Origin: Devosia sp. 1566
GTDB taxonomy: Bacteria; Pseudomonadota; Alphaproteobacteria; Rhizobiales; Devosiaceae
Assembly (NCBI RefSeq): GCF_004005995.1
Contig: NZ_CP034767.1
Location: 1,178,001 to 1,242,000, forward strand
Length of the DNA: 64,000 nucleotides
Direction of reading: 5' to 3'
In this document: positions 18,087-25,714 of the stretch, piece after piece
Position numbering within the stretch: position 1 is the stretch's first letter
How the letters are laid out: the number at the start of each line of letters is the position of its first letter
Program-made: the position numbers and the translations under genes
The notes under the pieces: generated by a model
Told to the model about the DNA's origin: nothing
Database searches by the model: none
Seen by the model: the letters and a program-made list of their open reading frames with translations, nothing else

Positions 18087-18538
18087 ACGCACTTTCCGGG
18101 GCGGACATCGGCGCCAACAATGCCAGTCGGCTTGCAGAGTATCTGTCGGGCTTGGAGACCGCAGGCATAGGCTTGCCGGTGCGCGGCGGCAAACCCAACA
18201 TGTCTGCTATCGCCATCGCCTGTTCGTTCGACCGTCAGGTGCTCTACAAGAACCCTGCGGCGGCATCCTTGCTCGAAGACTTCATTGCCCGACATCCGAT
18301 CGCTGGGTCGGGTACGGACGTCGTCGTCGATCGCGAAGACAAGCCAACGGCAGACAAGCGCGACAACCGCATCCGTCAACTCGAGCAGCAGCTCGCCGCG
18401 GCCCGGGCCGAAGTGTCCGGCTTGCGTGAACAACTGCGGCGATACCGGCATATCGAAGAGCACGTCATCTCCACCGGTCGCGGCGTCCGTGCTCCCTTTC
18501 TTTCCGGGCCGTCCCTTGGAGAGATCGGAAAGCCGTGA
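18083..18538 (+). CDS. Second coiled-coil accessory protein of the recombinase module
   Basis: A 151-residue protein beginning with TTG inside the stop of the preceding gene (TTGA overlap). An N-terminal helical part (SRLAEYLSGLETAGIG, then MSAIAIACSFDRQVLYKNPA) resembles a small helix-turn-helix. A coiled coil spans about residues 92-125 (RIRQLEQQLAAARAEVSGLR). The architecture mirrors that of the preceding protein, as if the two were distant duplicates. It ends in a GTGA overlap with the helicase gene. Function unknown; a DNA-binding partner of the recombinases or helicase is inferred. Confidence 0.65.
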   Translation: MNALSGADIGANNASRLAEYLSGLETAGIGLPVRGGKPNMSAIAIACSFDRQVLYKNPAAASLLEDFIARHPIAGSGTDVVVDREDKPTADKRDNRIRQLEQQLAAARAEVSGLREQLRRYRHIEEHVISTGRGVRAPFLSGPSLGEIGKP

Positions 18539-20562
18539 CCGTCCCTCGGAGCCGACCTGCCATTGGCGGGACTGCCGCGCGCAGCGATAGGCAAGAGGTG
18601 ACCCGGTCCGCGCTTCAGCGCGGAGTGGTGCGGGAACCTCTTGCCGAAGCGAGCACGGCGGTATCGTCGAATGCAGTCGGGTCGAACGCTGGTGCATTGA
18701 GCGTCATCGTTAAGCACCTAGCCACCGATCCCGAATTCATCGGTATCGGATACGCCAAAGCCGGCAAGCTCGCGGAAAAGTTCGGTAGCGAGCTGCCCAA
18801 GATGCTGGCGGACGGCGACCCCGGACCGTTCGCGCCTATCGTGGGCCAGGAAGCGGCAGACACGCTGGTCGCCGCATGGCGCCGGAACCTTGCCAAAGGC
18901 GATGTCGTCGTCTGGCTCGCCGAGCTCGGCTTCGACCCTCATCTCGCCGGCAAGGTGGTCGACTTGTGGGGCGACACCGCCACCGAGCGGCTCCACGCAG
19001 ATCCTTACGCGATGATGGCTTTGGCGGCCTTTCCGACCGTAGACGCCGCGGCGGCGAAGCTGGGGATCGATCCTAATGATCCTCGCCGGCAGGTCGCGGC
19101 CGTCGAAGGCGTCCTTTACCTGCGTCTGGACAAGGCCCACACGTGGATGTCGGCAGACGACTTAGCTGCCGGTACAAAGGCAATTCTCGGTGTGGAGGAG
19201 CATGATGCCCTGCGCGCGATCGATCTCGCGGCGGAGCTTGGCGCGGCAGTCAAATCCGGATCGGGGTACCAGCCCGCCGGCGCCGCCATGATGGAGGCCT
19301 ATGTGGCGGACCGCATTGCCGCCATGGCGGCGCCTCCGGAGATGGATGATCTGATCGCCCGAGAGGTGTCGGCCGAAGAGGTCGACCAGTTTCTCGACGG
19401 GTGGACACGGGCCCGGGGCCTGGTCCTCGACGAAGACCAGCGCGATGCGGTGCATCTCGGCGTGCGCAGTCGGTTCTCGCTCGTGCTGGGCGGCGCCGGT
19501 GTCGGCAAGACCACTGTGCTGAATGCTGTGGCCGCGGCCTGTGAGACATTCGGCCGGGTAACGCATATGGCGGCGCTGGCTGGCCGTGCAGCCGTGCGCA
19601 TCAGCCAGTCGACCGGACGTCCGGCAATGACCATCGCGGCCTTCCTGAAGGGCTGCGAGGCCCGCCAGATCGCCTTGGGACCCGAGAGCCTGGTGGTGGT
19701 CGATGAGAGCTCGATGCTCGACTTGCCGACGCTCTACCGGCTTTTGCGCGCATTGCCGGAGGGCGCCCGCCTGATGTTGGTCGGCGATCCCGGGCAGTTG
19801 CCGCCGATCGGATTTGGTCTGACCTTCCACGTCCTGGCCGAGACACCTGAAATGACCAAGGTCGAGCTGAGGCGAATCTACCGCCAGACCAGCGACAACG
19901 GCATACCGGCGGTGTCGCGTGTGATCCGGGCCGGGTCGATGCCGGAGTTCGACCAGTTCAGGGGCCCCGGCCAGGGAGTGAGCTTCGTCCAGGCGCCGAA
20001 GAGCCAGATGGCGGACATCATCACCGACATTGCTGCCGATCTTGGCGGTATCGGCGACGACCTCCGCATCCTTTCCGCCGTGAAGGCCGGCGACGCCGGA
20101 GTGCACGGGCTGAACGGCAGATTGCATGATTTTGTGGCCCGCGGCCGCCGGGTGGTCTCCGGGTACGCCGTTGGTGAGCCGATCATGTTCCTCAAGAACG
20201 ATTACCGTCGGGACTTGCGCAATGGTTCGCTGGGAACGGTTGTGTCGCTCGGGGATGGCGTCGAGTGCGATATCGACGGCCGGCGGCACGTCTTCAGCGG
20301 CCGCGACCTCGCCGACCTTCAGCTGGCCTACGCCATGACCGTCCACAAATCCCAGGGATCGCAGTTTCGACGGGTGATCGTGCCGATCCAGCGGAGCCGG
20401 GTCTTGGACCGTACCCTGGTTTATACGGCGGTCACCCGTGCCACAGAGCAGGTGATGTTGGTCGGAGACCTGCCGGTACTACAGGAGGCGATCATGGCGC
20501 CGCCAATGGCCTCGAGGCGGGAGACAGGGTTATCAGGGCGTCTGGCAAGTACCGTTGCCTGA
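18535..20562 (+). CDS. RecD2-like superfamily 1B DNA helicase of the recombinase module
   Basis: A 675-residue protein with a GTG start overlapping the preceding stop by 4 bases. Residues about 60-220 form the RecD2-type helix-hairpin-helix region (FIGIGYAKAGKLAEKFG and a LARKVVDLWGD-like repeat). The helicase core is complete: Walker A LGGAGVGKTT near residue 325, DESSMLD, LMLVGDPGQLPPIGFG, YAMTVHKSQGSQF and VYTAVTRATEQV. No relaxase domain is present, which separates it from conjugative TraA. Being coupled to recombinase accessory genes, it probably processes DNA during excision or integration; that role is inferred. Confidence 0.85.
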   Translation: MTVPRSRPAIGGTAARSDRQEVTRSALQRGVVREPLAEASTAVSSNAVGSNAGALSVIVKHLATDPEFIGIGYAKAGKLAEKFGSELPKMLADGDPGPFAPIVGQEAADTLVAAWRRNLAKGDVVVWLAELGFDPHLAGKVVDLWGDTATERLHADPYAMMALAAFPTVDAAAAKLGIDPNDPRRQVAAVEGVLYLRLDKAHTWMSADDLAAGTKAILGVEEHDALRAIDLAAELGAAVKSGSGYQPAGAAMMEAYVADRIAAMAAPPEMDDLIAREVSAEEVDQFLDGWTRARGLVLDEDQRDAVHLGVRSRFSLVLGGAGVGKTTVLNAVAAACETFGRVTHMAALAGRAAVRISQSTGRPAMTIAAFLKGCEARQIALGPESLVVVDESSMLDLPTLYRLLRALPEGARLMLVGDPGQLPPIGFGLTFHVLAETPEMTKVELRRIYRQTSDNGIPAVSRVIRAGSMPEFDQFRGPGQGVSFVQAPKSQMADIITDIAADLGGIGDDLRILSAVKAGDAGVHGLNGRLHDFVARGRRVVSGYAVGEPIMFLKNDYRRDLRNGSLGTVVSLGDGVECDIDGRRHVFSGRDLADLQLAYAMTVHKSQGSQFRRVIVPIQRSRVLDRTLVYTAVTRATEQVMLVGDLPVLQEAIMAPPMASRRETGLSGRLASTVA

Positions 20563-20731
20563 TTGCCTGCTTGCCCCATTTCGGCCGTTGGACGGCCCAT
20601 TACAAATCCAGAATGTGGGCATCCCGGCAGGAACCGACCCCTTTTCGGACTTTACGCTTTCAAACTTGATCTGCGGGAGGCGGACGCTGCGCCCAGTTTC
20701 GGTCGGCAGATGGCTCTGGTAATTTGACTGC
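20563..20731. other. Gap after the helicase gene; possible right edge of the module
   Basis: 169 bases with a small GGCCGT/ACGGCC hairpin. No third copy of the 33-bp repeat at 12271/12377 is visible here, so the right boundary is not established. Confidence 0.4.
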
Positions 20732-21220
20732 ATGAATACGACCCACAACCATAGCTTCCGGGCTGTGATGCCTGATGATCTCGCGATGCTGGCAAGTTGG
20801 CAGGCGAACCCTCATGTTCGCGAGTGGTGGGACCGCGAACCTTATAACGAGGCTGACTTAGCTGACCTAAGGGTGTCACGATGGATCGTCCTGAACGGAG
20901 ATCGCCCCTTCGCCTACATGCAGGATTACTCCGTCCATGCATGGGAAGATCACCCGTTTTCGTACCTCCCACGGGGGGCACGGGGTATTGACCAATTTAT
21001 TGGTGATCCCGAAATGCTGGGGATGGGGCATGGCTCAGCATTCATCTCGCTGCGGATGCGAACTCTTTTTGCCGAGGGGGTTCCAGTCATTGCCACTGAC
21101 CCTCATCCCGATAATCTTCGCGCGATAGCGGCCTACAAGAAGGTGGGTTTCGAAGCGGTGGGAGCCGCGCAAGAAACTCAATGGGGCCTCGTCTTGCCTA
21201 TGCTGGCCAAGCCCGTTTGA
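20732..21220 (+). CDS. GNAT acetyltransferase, AAC(6')-like
   Basis: A 162-residue GNAT protein that follows the layout of aminoglycoside 6'-N-acetyltransferases of the AAC(6')-Ib type: ANPHVREWW near the start, AYMQDYS, then RGIDQFIGDPEMLGMGHG (the acetyl-CoA-binding region) and TDPHPDNLRAIAAYKKVGF. It could confer aminoglycoside resistance or acetylate another amine. It lies directly after the recombinase module and reads as cargo. The level of identity to characterised enzymes cannot be judged here. Confidence 0.8.
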   Translation: MNTTHNHSFRAVMPDDLAMLASWQANPHVREWWDREPYNEADLADLRVSRWIVLNGDRPFAYMQDYSVHAWEDHPFSYLPRGARGIDQFIGDPEMLGMGHGSAFISLRMRTLFAEGVPVIATDPHPDNLRAIAAYKKVGFEAVGAAQETQWGLVLPMLAKPV

Positions 21221-21318
21221 TTGTTATTCAACTCGGACACGCATTCTGCCGTAGGTTGTAGAGTGTCAGCTTCTGTGGCTGCCTGAGCCGAAACCTACCT
21301 GTCCGCATCCCACCCCAT

Positions 21319-21708
21319 CTAGGCCCCTGACACCAACTCGTCCCGGACTGTGGTATGGAGGTCTCCCCAGCACTCCGTGATTTTACCCTTTACGAAGCGA
21401 TACATCACCAGCTCCTGTGTGCTGATCACCCTCCCGGTGGGCGCTATACCGCGGAAAGTGCCGCTCTGGGTGCCGGTGCCAATCAGGCGAGCAGCAAGCC
21501 AGTCTCCGTCGGCAACGGCGTGTTGTAAACTCCAGCGGTAATCGGGAAACGCTGCGACCACATCGAAACAGCCGGTGACATAGTTCACCAGGCCTTCGGT
21601 TGATCCTCGCACGTCTTTGGCGACGAACTCACCGAGCTCGGCAAATAGATGCTGGTTACAGCGCTCAAGGTATCGATGGTACAATGCAAGCTGCTCGTCT
21701 CGGTCCAT
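21319..21708 (-). CDS. SnoaL-like ester cyclase family protein
   Basis: A 129-residue protein of the SnoaL/ester-cyclase fold (MDRDEQLALYHRYLERCNQH at the start; GTQSGTFRGIAPTGRVIST and ITECWGDLHT near the end). The ATG at 21708 is preceded by GGAG, unlike the ATG five codons upstream. The fold covers polyketide cyclases, isomerases and many proteins of unknown function, so no substrate is assigned. It is convergent with the acetyltransferase gene. Confidence 0.75.
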   Translation of the reverse strand: MDRDEQLALYHRYLERCNQHLFAELGEFVAKDVRGSTEGLVNYVTGCFDVVAAFPDYRWSLQHAVADGDWLAARLIGTGTQSGTFRGIAPTGRVISTQELVMYRFVKGKITECWGDLHTTVRDELVSGA

Positions 21709-22270
21709 GTTCACTCCACACATTGATCTAACCGCCGGCCTCTCGGTTCGTCATTCCGCCGGCGATTACACGGCCGGCTTGTAGTTCGATGCTGCCTAGC
21801 GACCATTGGCCACTTTCCAGATAAGGGTTTTAAAGCAGCCTACCCGGCCTCAGCCCGAAAGCATCGGCACATGTTGCAGGGAACAGCTCTTGGATAGGTA
21901 TTCGTTGCCCTAGCGAGCGTCGGGCCCCTGCTAAAGCATCGGTAAGCCGCCTGTTTTCGTCGCCCTTGGCTTGGGGTACCTCTTGCTTTGACAGGAGCAA
22001 CGGTTCTCGATGTCCGAAATGCAGATCACAGCAGCAACGTTCTCCGATCCTTCAATGTGCTCTCACCTCCAAGCCTATTAGACGGGAACGAGCTGGCAGA
22101 ACGTTCCTGCGGTTTGCCAAACGGTGCTGAAACGACGGTACGGCGTAAAACGTTCAGGCGGTGTGCAGAACGGGCAGCTAGGCGGTGCGGCGGTGAAAAG
22201 CGACAGCTGTCACCTGAGGGAACCCCGCTTCGCCTTCTTCGGTTGAAACTAAACAACCGGAGTAACCACC
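21709..22270. other. Long gap without a supported gene
   Basis: About 560 bases in the accessory region. Reading frames overlap one another, lack ribosome binding sites and show no recognisable product. AACGTTC-like short repeats occur around 22095-22155. It may contain decayed sequence. Confidence 0.5.
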
Positions 22271-22633
22271 ATGATCCCGACTCGCGTCCACGGCGTCATC
22301 GACTAACTCGTCGGCATTGTCCTGATCCTTGCCCCATTCATTCTAGGCTTCGCTGATGGAACAGCAGCTCAATGGGTACCCATCATTATCGGCGTGGCAA
22401 CGCTTGGTCTCGGCATGATCACGCGCCATGAGCTGGGCCTTGTCAAAATTGTGCCTATGACCACCCACATCATCATTGATGTGGCTTCCGGCCTTCTGTT
22501 GCTCGCTTCACCCTGGCTATTCGGCTTTGCCGATCGGGTCTGGTGGCCACACGTGCTGGTCGGCCTTTCGTATATCGTCATCTCGCTGCTGACCGCGCGT
22601 CACAGCCCCGTCGAGAACACTGTTCGGGCTTGA
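22271..22633 (+). pseudogene. SPW-repeat membrane protein gene with an in-frame stop
   Basis: Reading from the ATG at 22271 (GGAG ahead) gives MIPTRVHGVID, then TAA at codon 12, then LVGIVLILAPFILGFADG and onward to a TGA at 22631-22633. The remainder is a normal SPW-family membrane protein with two similar halves, the second containing ASPWLFGFAD. Family members read HGVIDY at this point, so a Tyr codon has become a stop by one base. A shorter product from a downstream start (for example ATG 22394) is possible but would lose the first membrane segment. Confidence 0.8.
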
Positions 22634-22645
22634 GCTTCACGCTGG

Positions 22646-22671
22646 CGAGGTCCCCCGGACTGGGGACCTCG
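22646..22671 (+). terminator. Hairpin after the SPW gene
   Basis: GAGGTCCCC and GGGGACCTC form a 9-bp stem with a 6-base loop. There is no T run, so terminator function is uncertain. Confidence 0.4.
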
Positions 22672-22898
22672 TCCATTGGCATGTTTGTACCAAACGACAG
22701 GGCATCGGTGACCGTCCGCTTTTGTGTCCGACGATCTAAAAGCGGACTATCAGCAACCCACCCCCAAGATGCCGGTCCTCGGCTTTGAAAGCGAACCTTG
22801 CAGGTGGCCGTTTTTCATGGATCATATCTGTTGAGATCGGGGGGCAGAACTGTCGCTTTGACCGGGAATATAGCGAAATCAACCGCCCAGGAGGCGTG

Positions 22899-24002
22899 AT
22901 GAGCGCAGGAGATGAAGTTGTAGGTGCTGCTTCCGCATCAAGCGAATTCGAGAGCCTGCACGAGATCGTGGGGAAGGCTCACCAGGTTCTGCTGAAAGAA
23001 AAATGGGATAGCCTCACAGGTGGGGCGGAAACGGAAACAACCCTCAAACGCAACCGTCTGGCCATAGATTCCATCGCCTTCAAACCGCGTGTGTTACGCA
23101 ACGTCGGCACCGTAGATCTTTCCGTCGAGCATTTCGGCCGCAAGCTTCGACTGCCTGTGTTTCTCGCACCTACTGGTCCGTTGAGCTTATTCGACTCTGG
23201 CGGAGGAGCAACTGTTGTATCGGCCGCTCAAGCTTTCGGCATCGGCCACATGCTCAGCTCGGGATGCACACCGCTTGAGACCGTTGCCAAGGCGGCTCCC
23301 TCAGCTCTGCGAATGGCGCAGCTCTATGTCAGAGGTGATGATGTTTTCGTGCATGAGTATATTGGTCGCGCGCTCGCATGCGATTGTGCCCTAGTCTGCC
23401 TGACTGTCGATAGCGCGGTTCTCGCTCGTCGTGATCGAGACATAGCCAACCGCTATCGCACGGCTGGATTGGGAAAGTGGCAAGGTCAGGCCTATCAGGC
23501 CGGCCTCGACTGGCGAACCGTCAAGTTGATCAAGGACACCTACGACATTCCACTCGCGCTCAAAGGCATTGCCACGGTCGAAGATGCTCGTATCGCGGTC
23601 GATCATGGCGTGGACTGGATATACGTTTCGAACCATGGTGGCCGCCAGCTCGACCATGGCAGAGGTACGATGGATGCCTTGCCTGAAATCATTGATGCCG
23701 TAGCCGGCCGCGCAAAGGTGATGGTCGATGGCGGTTTCTGTCGCGGGTCAGATATCCTAAAAGCCCTCGCGATCGGTGCGAACCTAGTGGGCCTTGGTCG
23801 CATGCAATGCTATGCCCTCGCTGCGGGAGGTGAGGCCGCAATTACTCGCATGCTTGAGCTAATGGAAGACGAAATGCTCCGTTCCATGGCCCTGCTTGGT
23901 GTTTCAACCATTGGAGAGCTGGATCGGTCTTATCTGCATCCGGCAGTCCCGGTCACGATACCAGGCGCCTTGAGCGCATTTCCGCTCGTAGACCTGTCGT
24001 GA
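22899..24002 (+). CDS. FMN-dependent alpha-hydroxy-acid oxidase/dehydrogenase
   Basis: A 367-residue TIM-barrel flavoprotein of the lactate/glycolate oxidase family. Start chosen at the ATG 22899 because AGGAGG precedes it; the longer frame from 22785 lacks this. Family marks: PVFLAPTGPLSLF (FMN phosphate loop region), LALKGIATVEDARIA (active-site Lys), YVSNHGGRQLD (the catalytic His and substrate Arg) and VMVDGGFCRGSDILKALAIGA. It oxidises a 2-hydroxy acid to the 2-oxo acid; substrate unknown. It lies between two broken genes in the accessory region but is itself intact. Confidence 0.88.
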   Translation: MSAGDEVVGAASASSEFESLHEIVGKAHQVLLKEKWDSLTGGAETETTLKRNRLAIDSIAFKPRVLRNVGTVDLSVEHFGRKLRLPVFLAPTGPLSLFDSGGGATVVSAAQAFGIGHMLSSGCTPLETVAKAAPSALRMAQLYVRGDDVFVHEYIGRALACDCALVCLTVDSAVLARRDRDIANRYRTAGLGKWQGQAYQAGLDWRTVKLIKDTYDIPLALKGIATVEDARIAVDHGVDWIYVSNHGGRQLDHGRGTMDALPEIIDAVAGRAKVMVDGGFCRGSDILKALAIGANLVGLGRMQCYALAAGGEAAITRMLELMEDEMLRSMALLGVSTIGELDRSYLHPAVPVTIPGALSAFPLVDLS

Positions 24003-24350
24003 ACTTAGTGACAGATCGGTCGCCCCGCCTGACACAACTTGACCTGACCGGCCCCTTTGAAGTCTTCGCTCGCGTACCTGGGCTTTCAATCGATTTGGTT
24101 TGGAAGGAACGCATGGCGATTGTGGACGCCTCAGGTCTTCGCCTGTTGCCACTCACGCCTCCACGATGCACCGCCTACTGACATTCTGTTTGTTCCGGGC
24201 GGCCCAGGGCAACTGGCTTTGATGGACGACGCTGAGACGCTGAACTTCCTGCGTCAATGGGCGAAACAGGCCAAGTTCGTGACATCGGTATGCACAGGGT
24301 CCCTCGTTCTTGCGGCTGCCGGGTTGCTGCAGGGCGCCGGGCTCACTTGA
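23999..24350 (+). pseudogene. DJ-1/PfpI family gene remnant, frameshifted and truncated
   Basis: The frame from 23999 encodes [21 protein letters not shown] and continues to about 24155. The protein then resumes in the next frame (24160-24350) as [21 protein letters not shown] and [20 protein letters not shown]. The second segment contains the nucleophile Cys of DJ-1/PfpI proteins. A net +1 shift separates the halves and the expected C-terminal third (about 90 residues) is absent. The first strand also looks degenerate. Intact homologues include isonitrile hydratase-type proteins. Confidence 0.8.
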
Positions 24351-24944
24351 TGTCTACTTCGTACCTTACCACCTTGGATCAGGGCGTGACATCGCGACGA
24401 TTACGTCACCTCACCAACGCCAATCGCCTGCTTTGCCGGCCGCACCCCACCAGCCCAGCCGAGCCGAGCCGACGATCTCCCAGGCTTTGTGACAAAGGTT
24501 GGGAAGGATTGTCCTTGCGGTTCAGGAACCTGTCGGCGAACCTAGACGAACCTGAATTCCTGATTCTTTACACACGATCATCTCGAGGGCCGAAAATGCA
24601 TGTGCTTTGCCAACGCACTAACACACACAGTTGCATTTGTTGCCCGGCACTACCGTTCTGAGGCTCGACGTCTCTATAAAAACCAGGAAAGTGGGTCGCT
24701 TCGGCGGCCCATTTTTTTTGCCGTATAGCCTTTCCGACTTCAAAGGCATGAAGCGACAGCGCGGCCCTGGGAAACAGCCCCATTATTGACTTTGCTCAAT
24801 TTGCGGCACCCGCGACGGGCTAGTTTCACGGTGAAATAAGGCGTGCATGCCCGCACCATCCAAGAGTCGCCCAGACTTTGGCGCGGTGGCACCGAGCTGC
24901 CGATCTCTGTTTGCACGCAAGAGCCCTGACCGGAAGGAACCACC
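24351..24944. other. Gap with degenerate sequence, a terminator and a promoter region
   Basis: Nearly 600 bases. The first half follows the DJ-1 remnant and looks like non-coding debris. A strong terminator sits at 24690-24719. The second half must contain the promoter of the next gene. No supported reading frame. Confidence 0.5.
24690..24719 (+). terminator. Strong Rho-independent terminator
   Basis: TGGGTCGC-TTCG-GCGGCCCA (stable UUCG loop) followed by eight Ts. No intact gene directly upstream ends here, so it may belong to the decayed DJ-1 region or an unrecognised RNA. It marks a plausible end of the accessory block. Confidence 0.85.
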
Positions 24945-25652
24945 ATGTTGACGTCCAAGGCATCTGCAGCTCTGCTCGTGACCGTCCTTGCGGGCTCGCT
25001 AACCCTGTCCCCGCTGGCGGTGGGGCAGGACAATGCCACCCCCGCCACCACGCAAGCCGCGCCTGAGGAGCCCGATGGAGCGCACCGCGCCATCCGCTGG
25101 GCGCAAGCCCATTTGCAGGAGATGGATGCCGCCATCACCGTTCTGGAGCAAAACACCGAACAACTCGCGGGCGACGCGCGCACCAAGGCCGAAGCGGAAC
25201 TCGACAAGCTGCGCGCCGTGCGGGAGGATTATCAGCGCTCGCTCGAGGAGGCGCTGGCCACCACGGACGCCAGGACTCGCGAGGAAACCGAGCGGCTGGG
25301 CAGTGCGCTCGCCACCCATTGGGACGACTTCGAGACCGATCTGGCCGCCTATTATGACGCCGCCAAGGCTGATCACGAACTTCGCCGCGCCGTATTCATC
25401 GCGCGGGCCGAGGCGCAGGAAGCCGCCTTCAGGCAGGAAATCGAGGACCTCGACCAATCGGTGGCCAATGCGGCTGCAGGCGCCAAGGCCGGGCTCGACG
25501 CGCGCAAGGCAGCGCTGGAAGCCCGGCTGCAGGAAAGTCGCGAACAACTCGACCGGCTGGGCGCCGCGACCGACGCTTCCTGGCAGCAATTCGTCGATGG
25601 CCTGCACAATGCCCGCACGGCATTCCAGGCCGAGTTTGAGAAACACCAGTAA
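24945..25652 (+). CDS. Secreted coiled-coil protein of unknown function
   Basis: A 235-residue protein with a Sec signal peptide (residues 1-27, LVTVLAGSLTLSPLAVGQD), then a nearly uninterrupted alpha-helical, Ala/Glu/Arg-rich coiled coil (about 45-230). The ATG has GGAAGGAACC ahead of it. No cysteines or enzymatic motif. Periplasmic or surface structural role is a guess. It lies just upstream of the bile-salt-hydrolase-like gene on the same strand (gap of 62 bases), so they may be co-transcribed. Confidence 0.75.
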   Translation: MLTSKASAALLVTVLAGSLTLSPLAVGQDNATPATTQAAPEEPDGAHRAIRWAQAHLQEMDAAITVLEQNTEQLAGDARTKAEAELDKLRAVREDYQRSLEEALATTDARTREETERLGSALATHWDDFETDLAAYYDAAKADHELRRAVFIARAEAQEAAFRQEIEDLDQSVANAAAGAKAGLDARKAALEARLQESREQLDRLGAATDASWQQFVDGLHNARTAFQAEFEKHQ

Positions 25653-25714
25653 GCCTTTGATCTATTTACAGGCACTGCAGGCCCGTCGCGGTCGGCAGAA
25701 CGGGAGATCGGCAG

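Noticed and set aside
12369..20614. ATTCTGGAT at 12369-12377 and its complement ATCCAGAAT at 20606-20614 as terminal inverted repeats of the recombinase module
   Set aside because: Only 9 bases, and a match of this length between two gaps is not rare; neighbouring bases do not extend it. Tn554-like elements do not need such repeats.
21988..22356. A 122-residue frame ahead of the SPW gene
   Set aside because: It runs in another frame over the start of the SPW gene, has no ribosome site and no recognisable product.
12533..24002. Prophage
   Set aside because: Recombinases are present, but no capsid, portal, terminase, tail or lysis genes are seen.
24257..24661. A 134-residue frame overlapping the DJ-1 remnant
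   Set aside because: The product is Arg/Ser/Pro-rich and does not continue the DJ-1 protein; it is debris after the truncation.
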